A DNA stretch of 64,000 nucleotides from Branchiostoma floridae (GCF_000003815.2 NC_049992.1:10697266-10761265); one strand, 5' to 3'. Counted from the stretch's first letter, positions 30,636 to 44,020 are shown. Notes: generated from the letters alone by a model not told the origin. Numbers and translations: made by a program.

Positions 30636-33600
30636 ATGGATAGGCGCGGAGCTGCTCGTCCGGGGAACAGGACGGGGGCACCTCGTGATCACTACTACAA
30701 AACAGACGATCTTCACAACAAGTCAGATGATAATGACGCATACAAGGCACGCGAGAAGGAAAGTTTCGGTCACAGAGCTAAAGGTACGTAACGTTACATC
30801 CAGATACACCACAGAATACAACCATTAACAGTTTTTACAACAGCAAAATGAACCACTGCGCGCATCATGATGGAGGATTGCTATTTCAGAACAGATATTG
30901 GGAAGAAAACAAAATTTTCAATGGTAAACGGAGACCCGTTCACACTTAAAAGTCCAACTGCTTCAATCATTGAATCGGTTCAGACTGTTTCCAGCTAATT
31001 TAAAAATGCCTTCACACTCGTTTTTAGACAAACCGATGTGGCAAATCTTGCGTCACACGCCACAAAATGGAGGGAATAACCATGCCACAGCTTTTGTTAC
31101 CTCTTTATCATGGCCCCGTAAAATGATGAGATGAAGAGGGGTTTCAATTATGCACGGATTTATCAAACTTGTACACAATGTACTTTGCAGAAAAGTAATA
31201 CATTTCTTTGAGGCAACACTACATTCTGCTTTGTGGTGTTTACATTCTGAATGAAACACTAAGAAAGACACCATGCTACACGACAACTGCGCAACTCATT
31301 AAAATTCAAACAGTTTCGTGGAAATGGTGTGGTGACCTTTGATTTTAAACATTGGGCTGGGGTGTACTTTGGTATTCATAATGTAATATACACTTATGGG
31401 TATGATCACAGGGACTGGTGTCGCATGATTAAAATATTACATATGACGAGGAGGTTACGGTACCGTTGAATATTCGCTTCTTTTGCAACAAAACCCTAGG
31501 CCTGTCTGTATGATAAGAGGAATACATAAGCCTAAGGATGTGGCATGTGCGCTTCTACAATTAATGCAGTTTGATAAGCTTTGAGATAATCGAAGGATCT
31601 ACGTTTATCGAGACAGAACATCCTTCTTCAAAGAATTGAAGTTTGGTGGCTAAATGAATTCACCGTAAAATGTTTGGGTGGGGGTGCTAACATGGTTGGA
31701 AGTTAGTAAGCTTGTCCATTTTAGAGATGCTGTTACAGTTACAATGTAACCCGTGACCTTGGAGTGGCCTGCGGGTCCCACCTAGAAATGACCTTTAGGT
31801 CTTGTTACGTGGTGACCATTAGGTAAATGAAATGTCTTCGTGTTGATAAAATTACCCTTGTGAAGATTATGTTTTTGATGTCATTTATTTTTGTGTGTGG
31901 GCTTGTGGACAGCAAAACTTGAGAAGTTGTAGATGAATCCGTGGGTTGGCGTGGGCAAAACTAAGGACAAGCTCGATTATTTACCCCTATAGCGGCTTTT
32001 TAAGGTACCGCAGCAGAATAACGTCCACTTTTCATACCTCGCGTTATGGACAAACTACGACCATGATTTATTAATGATAGATAGTTCTTTGGCTCGTGAA
32101 GAAGTGGACAGGTATATGTTTGAACACCGAGCAGACTTGGTGAACTGCAGTGGGCATATTTGTCGAGGACAACTTGGAAACATGTTAACTCAACAGGGGA
32201 AGAGATTTTGATGTTGGTAGATTTGGTAATGATTGACAAGATAACATGCTAATTATGCCAATCAAGTTGAAATATTACTGATTGACATTTTATGATTTTG
32301 CTGTGTTCAATAGCAGGACTTTTTAACATGTGGCATGAGTAATGTCAGTATACATGAATTATGCAGATCTGATGACGACTTCATTATTTTCATAGTATCC
32401 AATGGTGAAATATTGATGAATTAGGGAGTTTAGAGTTGGAGGCTTCAATGCATTTTGCCTCCTTTTTTTAATTTCTTTTTGTTCATTTTACAAAAAAGAA
32501 AAAACACACAATAACAATACAATAAGGTATTGCATAAGGCATTTTGCCTTTCTTACCGTATCTCAGAACGTGCCGTGACAATGTGTAAGAAATGGACATC
32601 TAGTCCAGCCTACTGGTTGGCCCTGAGTTCCGGCCTCCTGACGGTGGGGGTGATACTGCTCATCACAGCAGCAGTCCTGGCAGCCAACCTGCAGCATGGA
32701 GGCGGGGTGAGCAGGCTGGTCTTACTTAACCTTATAACTTGGTTTATTTTTTTTTGCATCACACCAACATTACAATACAATTACAATTTAAAATATAATG
32801 AGTGGACATCTCGCAGCCGTAGGCTGAATTGCATGTAAGTCACTATGTTAAAACAATTTGCTCCATCAATAAATACATTAAAAGGTTAAGATAATAGATT
32901 CTAATATGAATATGCATGTAATACAATATGTACAAAAACCGGCTATTTAAGCACATGTTCGTTCAAGAGATGAGTATGGTATGGTATTGGGCTTGTTTTG
33001 AAGCGCTTGGTGCTCACTGGCATGTGGTCAAGCTTATTTCCATAAACTATGGAGCCATAAATAGCTGTTCAAATTTTTGATTGTTTTTTTTTATTGAAAA
33101 TTCACCACATTTGATTATCCCTCTTCAAACCACCATAAGCTATATAATGTACCATGGCATGGATGTATAGAAGTACCTTACAAGAAAATGTGAAAAACGT
33201 ACAAGAACACATTACATGAGTAATATGTATATATCAAATGTTACATATTCAGGGTGGTTTGGGCAGGCCTCGCTTGAAGTGATACAATATGCTTTTCTAA
33301 AAGCTATTTCAATGTGTACTTAAAGATTTATGTATGATTCACAATAATGATGTAGAGTTGTGTAGTCTTTTTCTGAGAGCTTGTGCTGCATAGATCAAAC
33401 ATTTATCACCTGATTTTAACTTCCTGCAAAGCTCTATCAATAAAGTGTTGCACGTTTGCGATCCCATCGTAGGACTCATACGACTTCAAGGACAAAGCTA
33501 AAGGTACCACTGTGTTTGGGGCCAACCTAAACGAGTCAGGTGCTCCACTGTTGATGGCACCGTACACCGAAAACAACTTGGCTGTCGTCTATTCGACCAC

Positions 33601-36600
33601 GCCCTCAACACGCCCTGAATCACCATCAACCGGACCGCTGACAGCCACCAGTGGCATTACGGAGAGTCTGCCGACAACTGTAATGTCTCTTTCAACTATG
33701 ACTACGGGTAGGCATTATCGACATACTAACTAATGCAGTCTTGCTGTTAATTGTCTGTATTGCTGTGCACGTAATACACAAAGAAATGCAACGTACATGT
33801 GGATGATTACAACAGTGCACTGTCTTCTTAATTATGAGTGACTAGCTTCAGCATTGCGTAGTTAATGAAGTTGTAGAAGACCTTTTAGTTTATGAATGTC
33901 GCTGTACATTCTTTCTGTTCTTTTTTTCTTCTTTCGTCTTACTAGATGGCTCTAATTTTGTTTTATCTACCTCTCTATATTGTCTGCAAAAGATCTCACT
34001 TCAAGTTAAACCCGAGCACAGAATACCAGTTGCATCTATATGCTATGGACATGCTGTTAAGATTGTTATTAATCAAATTTGTAGTTGTCTGGTATATTCG
34101 TTGTACACAATGCATGGGAAACACATTTCTGCATTTTGTGTGTCTCCTGCTCCCAAGACAGTCTCTTTTAAGGTCAATTACTTATTGAATTGTCAATCGT
34201 ACTATTTGTTTAATCATCATACAGACATTGATGAGTGTGTGGGAAACCCTTGCCAGCACGGGACATGTGTGAATCGAGATGGCGGACACACCTGCACCTG
34301 TTTTCCTGGATGGACTGGACTGCAATGTCAGCGAGGTGAGATTTAATTTTAACTCTACGTAGCATTTAGTATCTGTTCCGTAGTAGTTTTTTCGTTTCTC
34401 CTCTTCTATATTCTAAAGTTCTAGATTTCTTCATCATTTAAGCTTCTAAGCCCAACACCTTCTTGTCTGTTCCCTCCTGTCCGAACCATGCACCAAAGAA
34501 GATCTGGAAGCTCTGACCCCCAAAGGAAGGGAGTGTGTGGAGTACTGGAGCAGAAAAGTGTAGTGGTGACACGAAGAAGAAGAAGCCCCAAGGTCCTTTG
34601 TGTTATGATCACAATGACAAATACTACCACTGAGTTTTATTCCAAAATTCCTGCGTTTTACAGACATAAATGAGTGTACCAGAGATCCTTGTCAACATGG
34701 ATTCTGTCGCAACAAAGCTGGTGGATACAGATGCAAATGTTGGAGAGGATGGACCGGGCCGAACTGTCAGCGAGGTGAGCTTGTTGTTCTGTAGCTAATT
34801 TCATGTAAGGTTCACATGTGTCCCGTGAATGTTGAAAACATATTTTCAGCAATTGTCTGTGTGTTCCCCCTGTTCCTTTTCTGTTCCTCAATCTGAACCA
34901 CCGTAAAGTAAATTGAGGAAAGATCTTTTCAGAGTTAACAGTCTTACTTGATTTTCACACAGATGTAGACGAATGTATCAGGAAACCTTGCCGGCACGGG
35001 ACCTGTGAGAACAAAGATGGTGGATACAAATGTAACTGCTTACCTGGATGGACTGGACAGAACTGTCAGCGAGGTGAGTTTTTTCGTGGAGTCGTGCACT
35101 CAGAAGGTTCAAATTCTGACCAAAATTCCAACCTATCATACTTATTCTAAACAAATACAACCTGAACTATCACAGTACTGACCGACCAGACCTTACAAGA
35201 CCTTTTTGTACCACCTAGATATTGATGAATGTAAGGGTAGGAACCCTTGCCGGCACGGGACCTGTGTGAACAAAGATGGCGGATACACCTGTACCTGCTT
35301 ACCTGGATGGACTGGACGGGAATGTCAGCAAGGTGAGCACTTTCAAATTTACTAGAGTTAGTAAAGTTGTTGGAAATATTGTACTGATATTGTACTATTG
35401 TAGTGTGAAGATATCGAATTGATGTTTTTTTTCATCTTTGACCAATTCCCCTTGAATTGGATTGTATTTAAACGTTCAGGTTCGTCATGTTGGTTAATTC
35501 AAATGACAAGACAACTAGTGCAGGTAGGTAAACGATTGTTTTCCCTATCACACAGACATAAATGAGTGTACCAGTAATCCCTGTCAGCATGGACGCTGTG
35601 TGAACGAAGATGACGGCTACAAATGTACCTGCTCACCTGGATGGGGTGGGCAGAACTGTCAACAAGGTGACTTTTTTCACCTTGAATTGTCGATCGCCTT
35701 AAAAGAATTTCATCTCTTTATAGACTAACTATTATGCAGTTATGTTGCAAGTTAGTTTCCACTTCCTTCTGTCTTTATGTGCAAGATATGAACGACGCCC
35801 TAAGCATTGTCAACATTATTCAATGACAATGTCATGTCTGTGTAATTTTCTGTATGATAAACATTCTGATTTCTTCATCATCCAAACATAGACCAATGTG
35901 CGAGAAAACTATGCCGACATGGACGCTGTGTGAACAAAGATGGTGGATACAAATGTATCTGCTTTTCCAGATGGGCTGGACGGAACTGTCAGCGAGGTGA
36001 TTTTTTTGTTCTGTAGCTAAGTTCATGTAAGGTTCACATGTGTCCCGTGAATGTTGAAAACATATGTTCAGCGATTGTCTGTGTGTTTCCCCCTGGCCTT
36101 TTCTGTTCCTCAATCTGAACCACCGTAAACTACGAGGGGCATTCAATAAGTAATGCCCCTGACCCACTTCCAGTTGTCTGATCTAGATGAAATTTTGCAT
36201 GTGTAATAAGTCATATCTCTATGGGTTATGTTGCAAAAAACAGCTCTGAACTAATTGTGGTTACTGATTTACTGGTGTTTGAACTGGGTCAGGTGTGAAA
36301 TGGACCAGGTGTGAAATGGAACCAGTTGAGTGTCGTGCAGTGATCCGGTTTTTGTATTTGAAAGGACGCACACCAAAGGGGACTTTTGATGAAATGAAAA
36401 AAACTTATGGTGATGATGCCCCATCATATGACCTTGTAAAACGCTGGCATCCTGAATTCAAACAAGGTCGGAAGTCTGTGGAAACAGCTCCCAGACCTGG
36501 TCGTCCCTCTTCTGCCATTGATGAGGCATCTGTCGGAGGACCAACCTGGGATGTCCTACAAGAACGGTGTCCAGAGCTACATCAAATAATGGGAGAAATG

Positions 36601-39600
36601 CAAAACTCTGGGTGGTTCCTATGAAGAGACAGGCTAATAACTGTGCCAAGTTTCATTAATCTCCTGCTATGGGAAATGGGTCAGGGACATTACTTATTGA
36701 ATGCCCCTCGTAGATTGAGGATCCATAGTTAACAGTCTTATTTAATTTTCACACAGATGCAGACGAATGTATCAGGAAACCTTGCCGGCACGGGACCTGT
36801 GAGAACAAAGATGGTGGATACAAATGTAACTGCTTACCTGGATGGACTGGACAGAACTGTCAGCGAGGTGAGTTTTTTCGTGGAGTCGTGCACTCAGAAG
36901 GTTCAAATTCTGACCAAAATTCCGACCTATCATACTTGTTCTAAACACACACAACCTGGACTATCACAATACTGTCCGACCAGACCTTACAAGACCTTTT
37001 TGTACCACCTAGATATTGATGAATGTAAGGGTAGGAACCCTTGCCAGCACGGGAACTGTGCGAACAAAGATGGCGGATACACCTGTACCTGCTCACCTGG
37101 ATGGACTGGACGGGAATGTCAGCAAGGTGAGCACTTCAAATTTACTAGAGTTTGTAAAGTTGTTGAAGATATTGTACTGATATTGTTCTATTGTATTGTG
37201 AAGGTATCGTATTGATGTTTTTTCATCTTTGACCAATTCCCCTTGAATTGGATTGTATTTAAACGTTCAGGTTCGTCATTTTGGTTAATTTAAATGACGT
37301 GACAACTAGTGCAGGTAGGTAAAAGCTTGTTTTCCTTCTCATGCAGATATAAATGAGTGTACCTGTAATCCCTGTCAGCATGGACGTAACGTAAAGGTTA
37401 ATTATAAAATCATAATAATGACGATTATCTCAATCACGCATAAGATTTGTTTTCTGTATCACATAGACAGAAATGGGCGTTCCAGAAAACTCACGCTGTG
37501 TCAGAAATTATGGTGGATCCAGTTGCACATGTTTCCCGTTTGGGATTAAAAAGATTCTTTTTCGTAACTAGGGCATTTCGTAACAGTGGTCTGATTCTTT
37601 CTTCTGCAGTGCGATAAAATCAAAGATGTTTTTGTCCATTCTTTTCTGAAGTAATTTATTGTTGAGTTAAAACTTCTCTATTATTTCTTTTTCTTCCGCA
37701 AAGACGTTGACGAGTGTGTGAGGAACCCCTGCCAGCACGGAACCTGTGTGAACAAAGATGGTGGATTCACTTGTACCTGCTCACCTGGATGGACTGGACG
37801 GAACTGCGAGGAGGGTAAGGGTATATTTCGGAATTTCACGTAGGGACGTTTTAAGGTCATCTAAAATGAAAATTCTAGTGAACTCAAAATGGATAATCTC
37901 GGTCATATATTGGTAATTTCCAACGACGAGAAAACATTTTGGACTCAAGAATCATAATTATGTTATCATGAAATGAACAGCATCTAATTTGGAAATAATT
38001 TCTGTAGCTTTCACGTTTGCAAATCCATGAAATGAATGCTCAAGTTTCTGCTTTAATATATCAATAGACAATGCAAAGTTTCTATGCAAAGGTGATTCAG
38101 TTCAGATTCAATTAACCGCAATTCAAAATCTTTTCCGCATCACAAGACATAGATGAGTGTACTGGAACACCCTGTCGATTTGGGCGTTGTAAGAACAAAG
38201 ATGGTGGATACAATTGTACCTGCTCACCTGGATGGACTGGACAGAACTGTAACGAAGGTGTGTCTAAGCCTGCTTTGTGTAACGTTAATCACTGGCAGTA
38301 AACATAGAGAGATGACCACAGTTTAGAGTTCACAATTGACATAACTAGATACAAGACTTATTTCCTCACAAACATAGATGAGTGTGCCGGAAAACTCTGT
38401 AAACATTGGATCTGTTTCAATATCTAACATTTGGATACCTTAATATTTTTAACGCTTTTTCCGCACAGACATTAATGAATGTATAAGGAATTATCCCTGT
38501 CAACATGGACACTGTTTGAACCAAGATGGCGGATACAGATGTACCTGCTCACCCGGATGGACTGGACAGAACTGTCAGCAAGGTAAAGTTCTATTGTATG
38601 CTAGATATGTATCTCTTGTCCGTCTTTCTTTCTGATGTAATTTCCTCATTTGATTTCAAACTAAGTCGTAATAAAAGCTATCAGTGCTAAAGGCAATTAA
38701 AAAATATAGTTGTGATGATGAACAGTAAATTTGCTATGACATGTGGTTTCTTTATCACACAGAAATTGATGGATGTATCCGAAATCCCTGTCAACATGGA
38801 CGCTGTGTGTACCAAGATGGTGAATACAAATGTACCTGCTCATCTGGATGGACTGGACAGAACTGTCAGCAAGGTAAAGTCCTACTGTATGCTAAGCCGC
38901 TAATGTAAGGAAATACCTCTTGTCTTTCTTTATTTCTAGTGATGGCATTTCCTTATCCATTTTGTTTCAAACTTGGACGTGATAGAATCTACCAGTGCTA
39001 AAGGTAATTATGATTGTGAAGATGATGTACATGTAAATTAGGCACAATATGTTAAATTGTTACTTCATCACACACACACATAGATGAGTGTACCAGGAAA
39101 CCCTGCCTACATGGACGGTGTGAGAACCAAGATGGCGGATACAAGTGTACCTGCTCACCTGGCTGGACTGGACAGAACTGTCAGCAAGGTAAAGTCCTAT
39201 TGTATGCTAAGCAGCTAATGTAAGGAAACACCTCTTGTCTTTCTTTATTTCTAGTGATGGCATTTCCTTATCCATTTTGTTTCAAACTTGGACGTGATAG
39301 AATCTACCAGTGCTAAAGGTAATTATGATTGTGAAGATGATGTACCTGCAAATTAGGCACAATATGTTGTTTCTTCATCACACAGACATAGATGAGTGTA
39401 CCAGAACACCATGCCTACATGGACGCTGTGAGAACCAAAACGGCGGATACAAGTGTACCTGTTCACCTGGCTGGACTGGACAGAACTGTCAGCAAGGTAG
39501 AGTCCTATTGTATGCTAAGCAGCTAATGTAAGGAAATACCTCTTGTCTTTCTTTATTTCTAGTGATGGCATTTCCTTATCCATTTTGTTTCAAACTTGGA

Positions 39601-42600
39601 CGTGATAGAATCTACCAGTGCTAAAGGTAATTATGATTGTGAAGATGATGTACCTGCAAATTAGGCACAATATGTTGTTTCTTCATCACACAGACATCGA
39701 TGAGTGTACCAGAACACCATGCCTACATGGACGCTGTGAGAACAAAAATGGCGGATACAAGTGTACCTGCTCACCCGGATGGACTGGACAGAACTGTCAG
39801 CAAGGTAAAGTCCTTGCTTTTACAGACTAATGTATGACAATATCTCGTCTTTCTTTGACATTTTTCTTTCAGGTAACGTTTATTTCCTTAACCCTTTGGT
39901 TTTGAATTTGGTCGTGATAGAATCTACCAGTGCTAAAGGTAATTATGATTGTGAAGATGATGTACATGTAAATTAGACACAACATGTGGTTCCTTCATCA
40001 CACAGACAAAGATGAGTGTACCAGTAAACCCTGCCTACATGGACGGTGTGAGAACCAAGATGGCGGATACAAATGTACCTGTTCACCTGGATGGACTGGA
40101 CAGAACTGTCAGCAAGGTAACGTCCTTGCTATTGTATGCTAATGTGCGGAAATACCTCGAGTTCATGACTGTCAATTTAAGTGCCACAACTGTCTTAATA
40201 CTTCTCTATTGCCTTTTTTTTCATCCGCAAAGACGTTGACGAGTGTGTGAGGAACCCCTGCCAGCACGGAACCTGTGTGAACAAAGATGGCGGATACAGA
40301 TGTACCTGCTCACCTGGATGGACTGGACAGAACTGTCAGCAAGGTGCGCTCTTCTGTGTGAGAAAAGACGATGAATAGAATGTCATCCGTAAATTCGATT
40401 GGACTGAATAAGACTGTTTGGGTTACTTTCGTCACTAAGATAATAGNNNNNNNNNNNNNNNNNNNNNNNNNNNNNNNNNNNNNNNNNNNNNNNNNNNNNN
40501 NNNNNNNNNNNNNNNNNNNNNNNNNNNNNNNNNNNNNNNNNNNNNNTCAGCAAGGTGAGTTCAAGCCTGGTTACTTGCAGTAAGAATAGATGACCGCCAT
40601 TTGCATATTAGAACTGGAGTCGCAATAATATTAAAGCTAGCTTAAGTCCCTTACTTTGTTCCTTTTTGATACAGACATAGATGAGTGTGCCGGAAAGCCC
40701 TGTATAAATGGACGCTGTGAGGACAAAGCTGGTGGCTACAAATGCACATGCTCACCTGGATGGAATGGACAGAACTGTCAGCAAGGTGAGGTCATATGTG
40801 TCAATGCTAAAAGCCCTTTCACACTAGAGAAAGAATGAGCCGGAATGCCGTCAGAATGAAAATTATTCTTTTATTCCTGGGAATTCGTAGTGTATTCTAG
40901 AAATTCTCACTGCACTTCAGATATCTGTGTCCGTTCGTTTTGCTGGCCCGAAAGTTTTTGACATGGTAAAACTTTCGAGGTGCATTTGAAGTGGAGAAAT
41001 ATCGAACGGCGTGCAAAGTGAATTCTAATTGTATTCTAACTATTCTAACTGCAGTATGACAGCATTCTACGGTATTCCAACATTAGTCGAAATATTTTTT
41101 TCATTCGATGGAGAACCGAAACGGCAAGCCACTTCAAATCCTGCCAGAATGTGGCCAAAAGAATATCTGGAATGCAGTGAGAATTTCTAGAATACACTAC
41201 GAATTCCCAGGAATAGAAAGAATTTTCATTCTGACGGCTTTCTGGCTCATTCCGTCTCGTGTGAATGGGATATAAGGTCTATTTGGAATTTCTACCCGAT
41301 GGCCCCGCATGTGGCACGAATTTTGCAAATACTTCATTCAGGCTGGCTCTGCTTAATTCCTGCTAATTCGGTTTCAGTGTGAAGGCCCTATAATGTACGG
41401 AAATATAGCTTTTTATTCTTCTGATATATGATGATTGTATCTCATTCTAAAATTCAATGAAGTGATTATAGAAAATCTATTTGCTTTAAAGATAACCATG
41501 GCTAGCAAGCGAAAGGGGGATGGTACTTAGGCTACTTTATAGCTTGGTCGCGAAAAAAAATAAAGATGAAGAAATCTCATTTCTTTTTCACACAGACGTA
41601 GATGAATGTACCGAAAAGCCCTGTCGACATGGGCTTTGCGTGAACAAAGATGGCGGATACAAATGTACCTGCTCACCTGGATGGACTGGACAGAACTGTC
41701 AGCAAGGTAAATCATATTTGCATTTTGAAATGGAAAGTATGTTAATTTCACATTTTGTTTCTGATCGGCAAATAACGAAGTAATAATAAAGTTAGTTGCT
41801 TTTAAAGTATTACGGTTAGATTCATTCTTAACGCTATTTTTGGTACAGATATAAACGAGTGTATGGCCAGAAAGAACCCTTGCCAGAATGGAACATGTGT
41901 GAACAAAGATGGTGGATACAAATGCACCCGACCTATTGGATGGACTGGACGGACCTGTGAGTACACATTCTATAGTCAACATCATACCCGCACCCCTCTG
42001 GAACAAAGACTATGCAAATATTGTAATTTGAATAGATGATGAATGCCATTTTGTAGTAGAGTGTAGATTGTATACCGTAGAGAGAAATGAACTTTACACG
42101 GTTATACAAAACCTATTTCCTAAGATTTATTTCATACACCTGTTAGTAAGTGCTGTAGAAAAATTAAATTCACATTCCTAACGCAACTAGACAAACCATT
42201 GATCATAAAACATGATACGGTTCTTTTATCTCCATTATAACAGAAAAGCGAGGAGAAGTTGAATTTATCCAACGATAGTTTCATTTTGTATCTGTTAACT
42301 AAATCTTTTCAACAAGTCTTGTTGCGACCTGTACTAAGCCCGGTGTGGCAAAAAATGTGCAATGAAAGTCTTCAATCGTAAAAAGATAATAATTTTTGGC
42401 AAAACAATATCCGACCCAGTATGCTCTAAAGTAGGCAATGAATAAAGGCAGAGGTTACATGCACACCACTCTGCCTTGGGGCAAATTTGCATGTATAATC
42501 AGACCTGCCTAATGCGACCACTCAATGGACTGGGCAAAAGTGATCACTACAGGCAGGTGGGCTTTAATATATCGGGTATATTTGCAGGCAGTATACTGTA

Positions 42601-44020
42601 TAGGTACCTAATGTGCAATGAGGCTGATTTGTTTGACGTCCCTCCCGGAAGACGATTTCGTGGAATTCTTCGTGAGGCTACACCATCCGGTTGTCCTTGG
42701 TCAGTCTCCCATCCAAGAACTGACCGGATCACAAAGACAGCGCTTAGATTTGTTGCTCTATTGTTTCTCACAGCCGGCCCCTGCCAGAGCGGTTGGACCG
42801 AGTATAACAACCACTGCTACAAGGTGATGACAGATGCAGCAGCTGACTGGGTTACGTCAAACACATCGTGTGAAGCACTGGGTACAAACCTTGCTTCTAT
42901 CAGAGACCAGACAGAAAACAAGTTCATTGAAGATCTTATCTCTGGTGGTGAGTGATATGCAGCTCTTTATCACATTCCTCACTGCAATTTTGACTGGTTC
43001 ACATTGTACTGCAACTATAGGTGTCGCTGCTTGCAGATGCGGTCCCAAACGTAAAGCACATATACGTAATCCTGTAATTGCAGGTCCTAAAAGGATAATC
43101 TCCAGCATTTGGATTGGACTACGGATCGATATCCGCACTAAGCATCTGAAGTGGGCGGATGGGTCAGGAACATCTTACACAAACTGGGCTCCAGTATCTA
43201 CTTTCGTCGGTGCAATTGGAACATTTGACGGTGGACACAGATGTGTCAGTATGTTCTCCAAGGTGCGTTGACTTGTTGTTACCCAGTAGAATGTTGCAAA
43301 GTCTTAGGGCCACTAGAACAAATGCTGCTCGAGTCCAAAGAAGCTTTTTGTTGATATACACCTGTGACCGGAATGTGCCTGTAGCTCACTTGGAACTACT
43401 GAGGGCTCAGAAATCACGAGCTCAACTCAGCTCACAGTTGACCTTCCAGTTTCAATTAGTTGGTAACTGGGAGACACCACGACCGGTTCAATGGTGCCTC
43501 TTTATTCATCGACTGTGTTCAATTTCAGTATTATCATGGATGTATTATTTGTAGCCTCAAATATTATTGATCGAGTTTATAGTTTTTTTTGTGTTTCATT
43601 AACATATCCTGCTTTGGAACGAATTATTGCTTTAATCCTTTAACTAGCACAAGTCACATACATATTAATATCTTTGTAATTATAAGTTGATTTTATTTCC
43701 TTGCGCCTGCCAGGAAAATATAGCCTGGGTGGAACCCTAATTACTTCCCTCTCTTATTAACTTAGCCATTATAGAACAAAATATAACTTAATGTCATGGC
43801 AACATTAACAGCGTATCAGGAAAGTAGAAATGACTACTACCTGTGACTTCATAACCATTTTTGTGTTAATCTTTTTCAACAGCCTACAGATATCTACAGG
43901 GGAACATGGCTCACGCGAATAAAGGTGCAAAGAGGCATGTGGAAGAAGTTTCCATGTGAGGCGAAGTTTCCCTACATTTGCAAAGGTCCGAGTAACAACA
44001 AGAATAACAGTACTGGTTAG
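30636..44020 (+). CDS. type II membrane protein with EGF array and C-terminal C-type lectin domain
   Basis: Exons 30636-30783, 32567-32706 and 33473-33707 give a polar cytosolic tail (1-~64), one membrane helix (~65-91, [20 protein letters not shown]) and a Ser/Thr/Pro stalk. Then follow one-module EGF exons, all phase 1-1: 34225-34335, 34664-34774, 34963-35073, 35219-35332, 35556-35666, 35892-35996, 36757-36867, 37013-37126, 37704-37814, 38147-38257, 38469-38582, 38763-38873, 39084-39188, 39386-39496, 39694-39804, 40006-40116, 40233-40343, one partly lost in a gap (end 40554), 40675-40785, 41596-41706, 41849-41956. Modules have six Cys and the calcium-binding D-I-D-E and C-x-N-x4-Y-x-C pattern. 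The lectin domain uses 42774-42947, 43084-43262 and 43883-44020 (TAG), with [20 protein letters not shown] and FPYICK. About 1,075 aa without the gap exon. No signal peptide; a cell-surface adhesion or recognition role is inferred. Confidence 0.85.
36133..36710 (+). mobile_element. mariner deletion derivative, copy 2 (578 bp)
   Basis: Ends CGAGGGGCATTCAATAAG and inverse, flanked by TA on both sides. Same length and layout as 16531-17108 but in the other orientation. It sits in an EGF-array intron, inside one of two duplicated intron copies; the matching intron near 34800-34920 lacks it, so it inserted after the duplication. Confidence 0.92.
36316..36624 (+). pseudogene. truncated mariner transposase N-terminus, copy 2
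   Basis: A 102 aa frame from ATG at 36316 ([20 protein letters not shown]) ending NSGWFL. It differs from copy 1 by scattered substitutions, yet both frames are open. The catalytic domain is absent. Confidence 0.85.
37347..37394 (+). pseudogene. broken EGF exon relic 1
   Basis: Starts like its neighbours after an ATGCAG acceptor ([13 protein letters not shown]) but the module stops being recognisable after the third cysteine region. The donor end is lost. Confidence 0.7.
37467..37550 (+). pseudogene. broken EGF exon relic 2
   Basis: Begins after ACATAG with a degraded DIDEC region (AGAAATGGGCGT) and keeps a [15 protein letters not shown] middle. It lacks several cysteines and has no good donor. 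Confidence 0.55.
38378..38427 (+). pseudogene. broken EGF exon relic 3
   Basis: Reads [16 protein letters not shown] and then a TAA stop. The second half of the module and its donor are missing. Confidence 0.7.
38583..40232 (+). repeat. ~308 bp tandem units of the EGF exon array
   Basis: Exon starts at 39084, 39386, 39694 and 40006 are 302, 308 and 312 bp apart, and the introns between them share long stretches, for example TGATGGCATTTCCTTATCC and ATCTACCAGTGCTAAAGGTA. Related intron sequence begins by 38590. Modules at 39386 and 39694 are almost the same protein. Confidence 0.85.
40447..40546. other. assembly gap (100 N) inside the EGF array
   Basis: The sequence resumes at 40547 with TCAGCAAG and a GT donor, the normal end of an EGF exon, so at least one EGF module is hidden or misassembled here. 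An exactly 100-base run is often a placeholder of unknown size. Confidence 0.95.
40811..41271. mobile_element. 461 bp large inverted-repeat element in the EGF-lectin gene
   Basis: The arms of ~110-150 bp share CCGTCAGAATGAAAATT and GAATTCGTAGTGTATTCTAG in opposite orientation, with a central spacer. It lies in the intron after exon 40675-40785. Non-coding. Confidence 0.8.
42060..42385 (+). repeat. dispersed repeat, copy 2 of the 29470-29770 family
   Basis: Aligns by eye with 29470-29770 over its length with moderate divergence. It lies in the long intron between the last EGF exon and the lectin exons. Confidence 0.6.

Noticed and set aside
42476-42773. Extension of the lectin exon upstream to 42476
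   Set aside because: A good TTTCTCACAG acceptor and matching phase at 42774 end the exon there; upstream peptide has no similarity to lectins.
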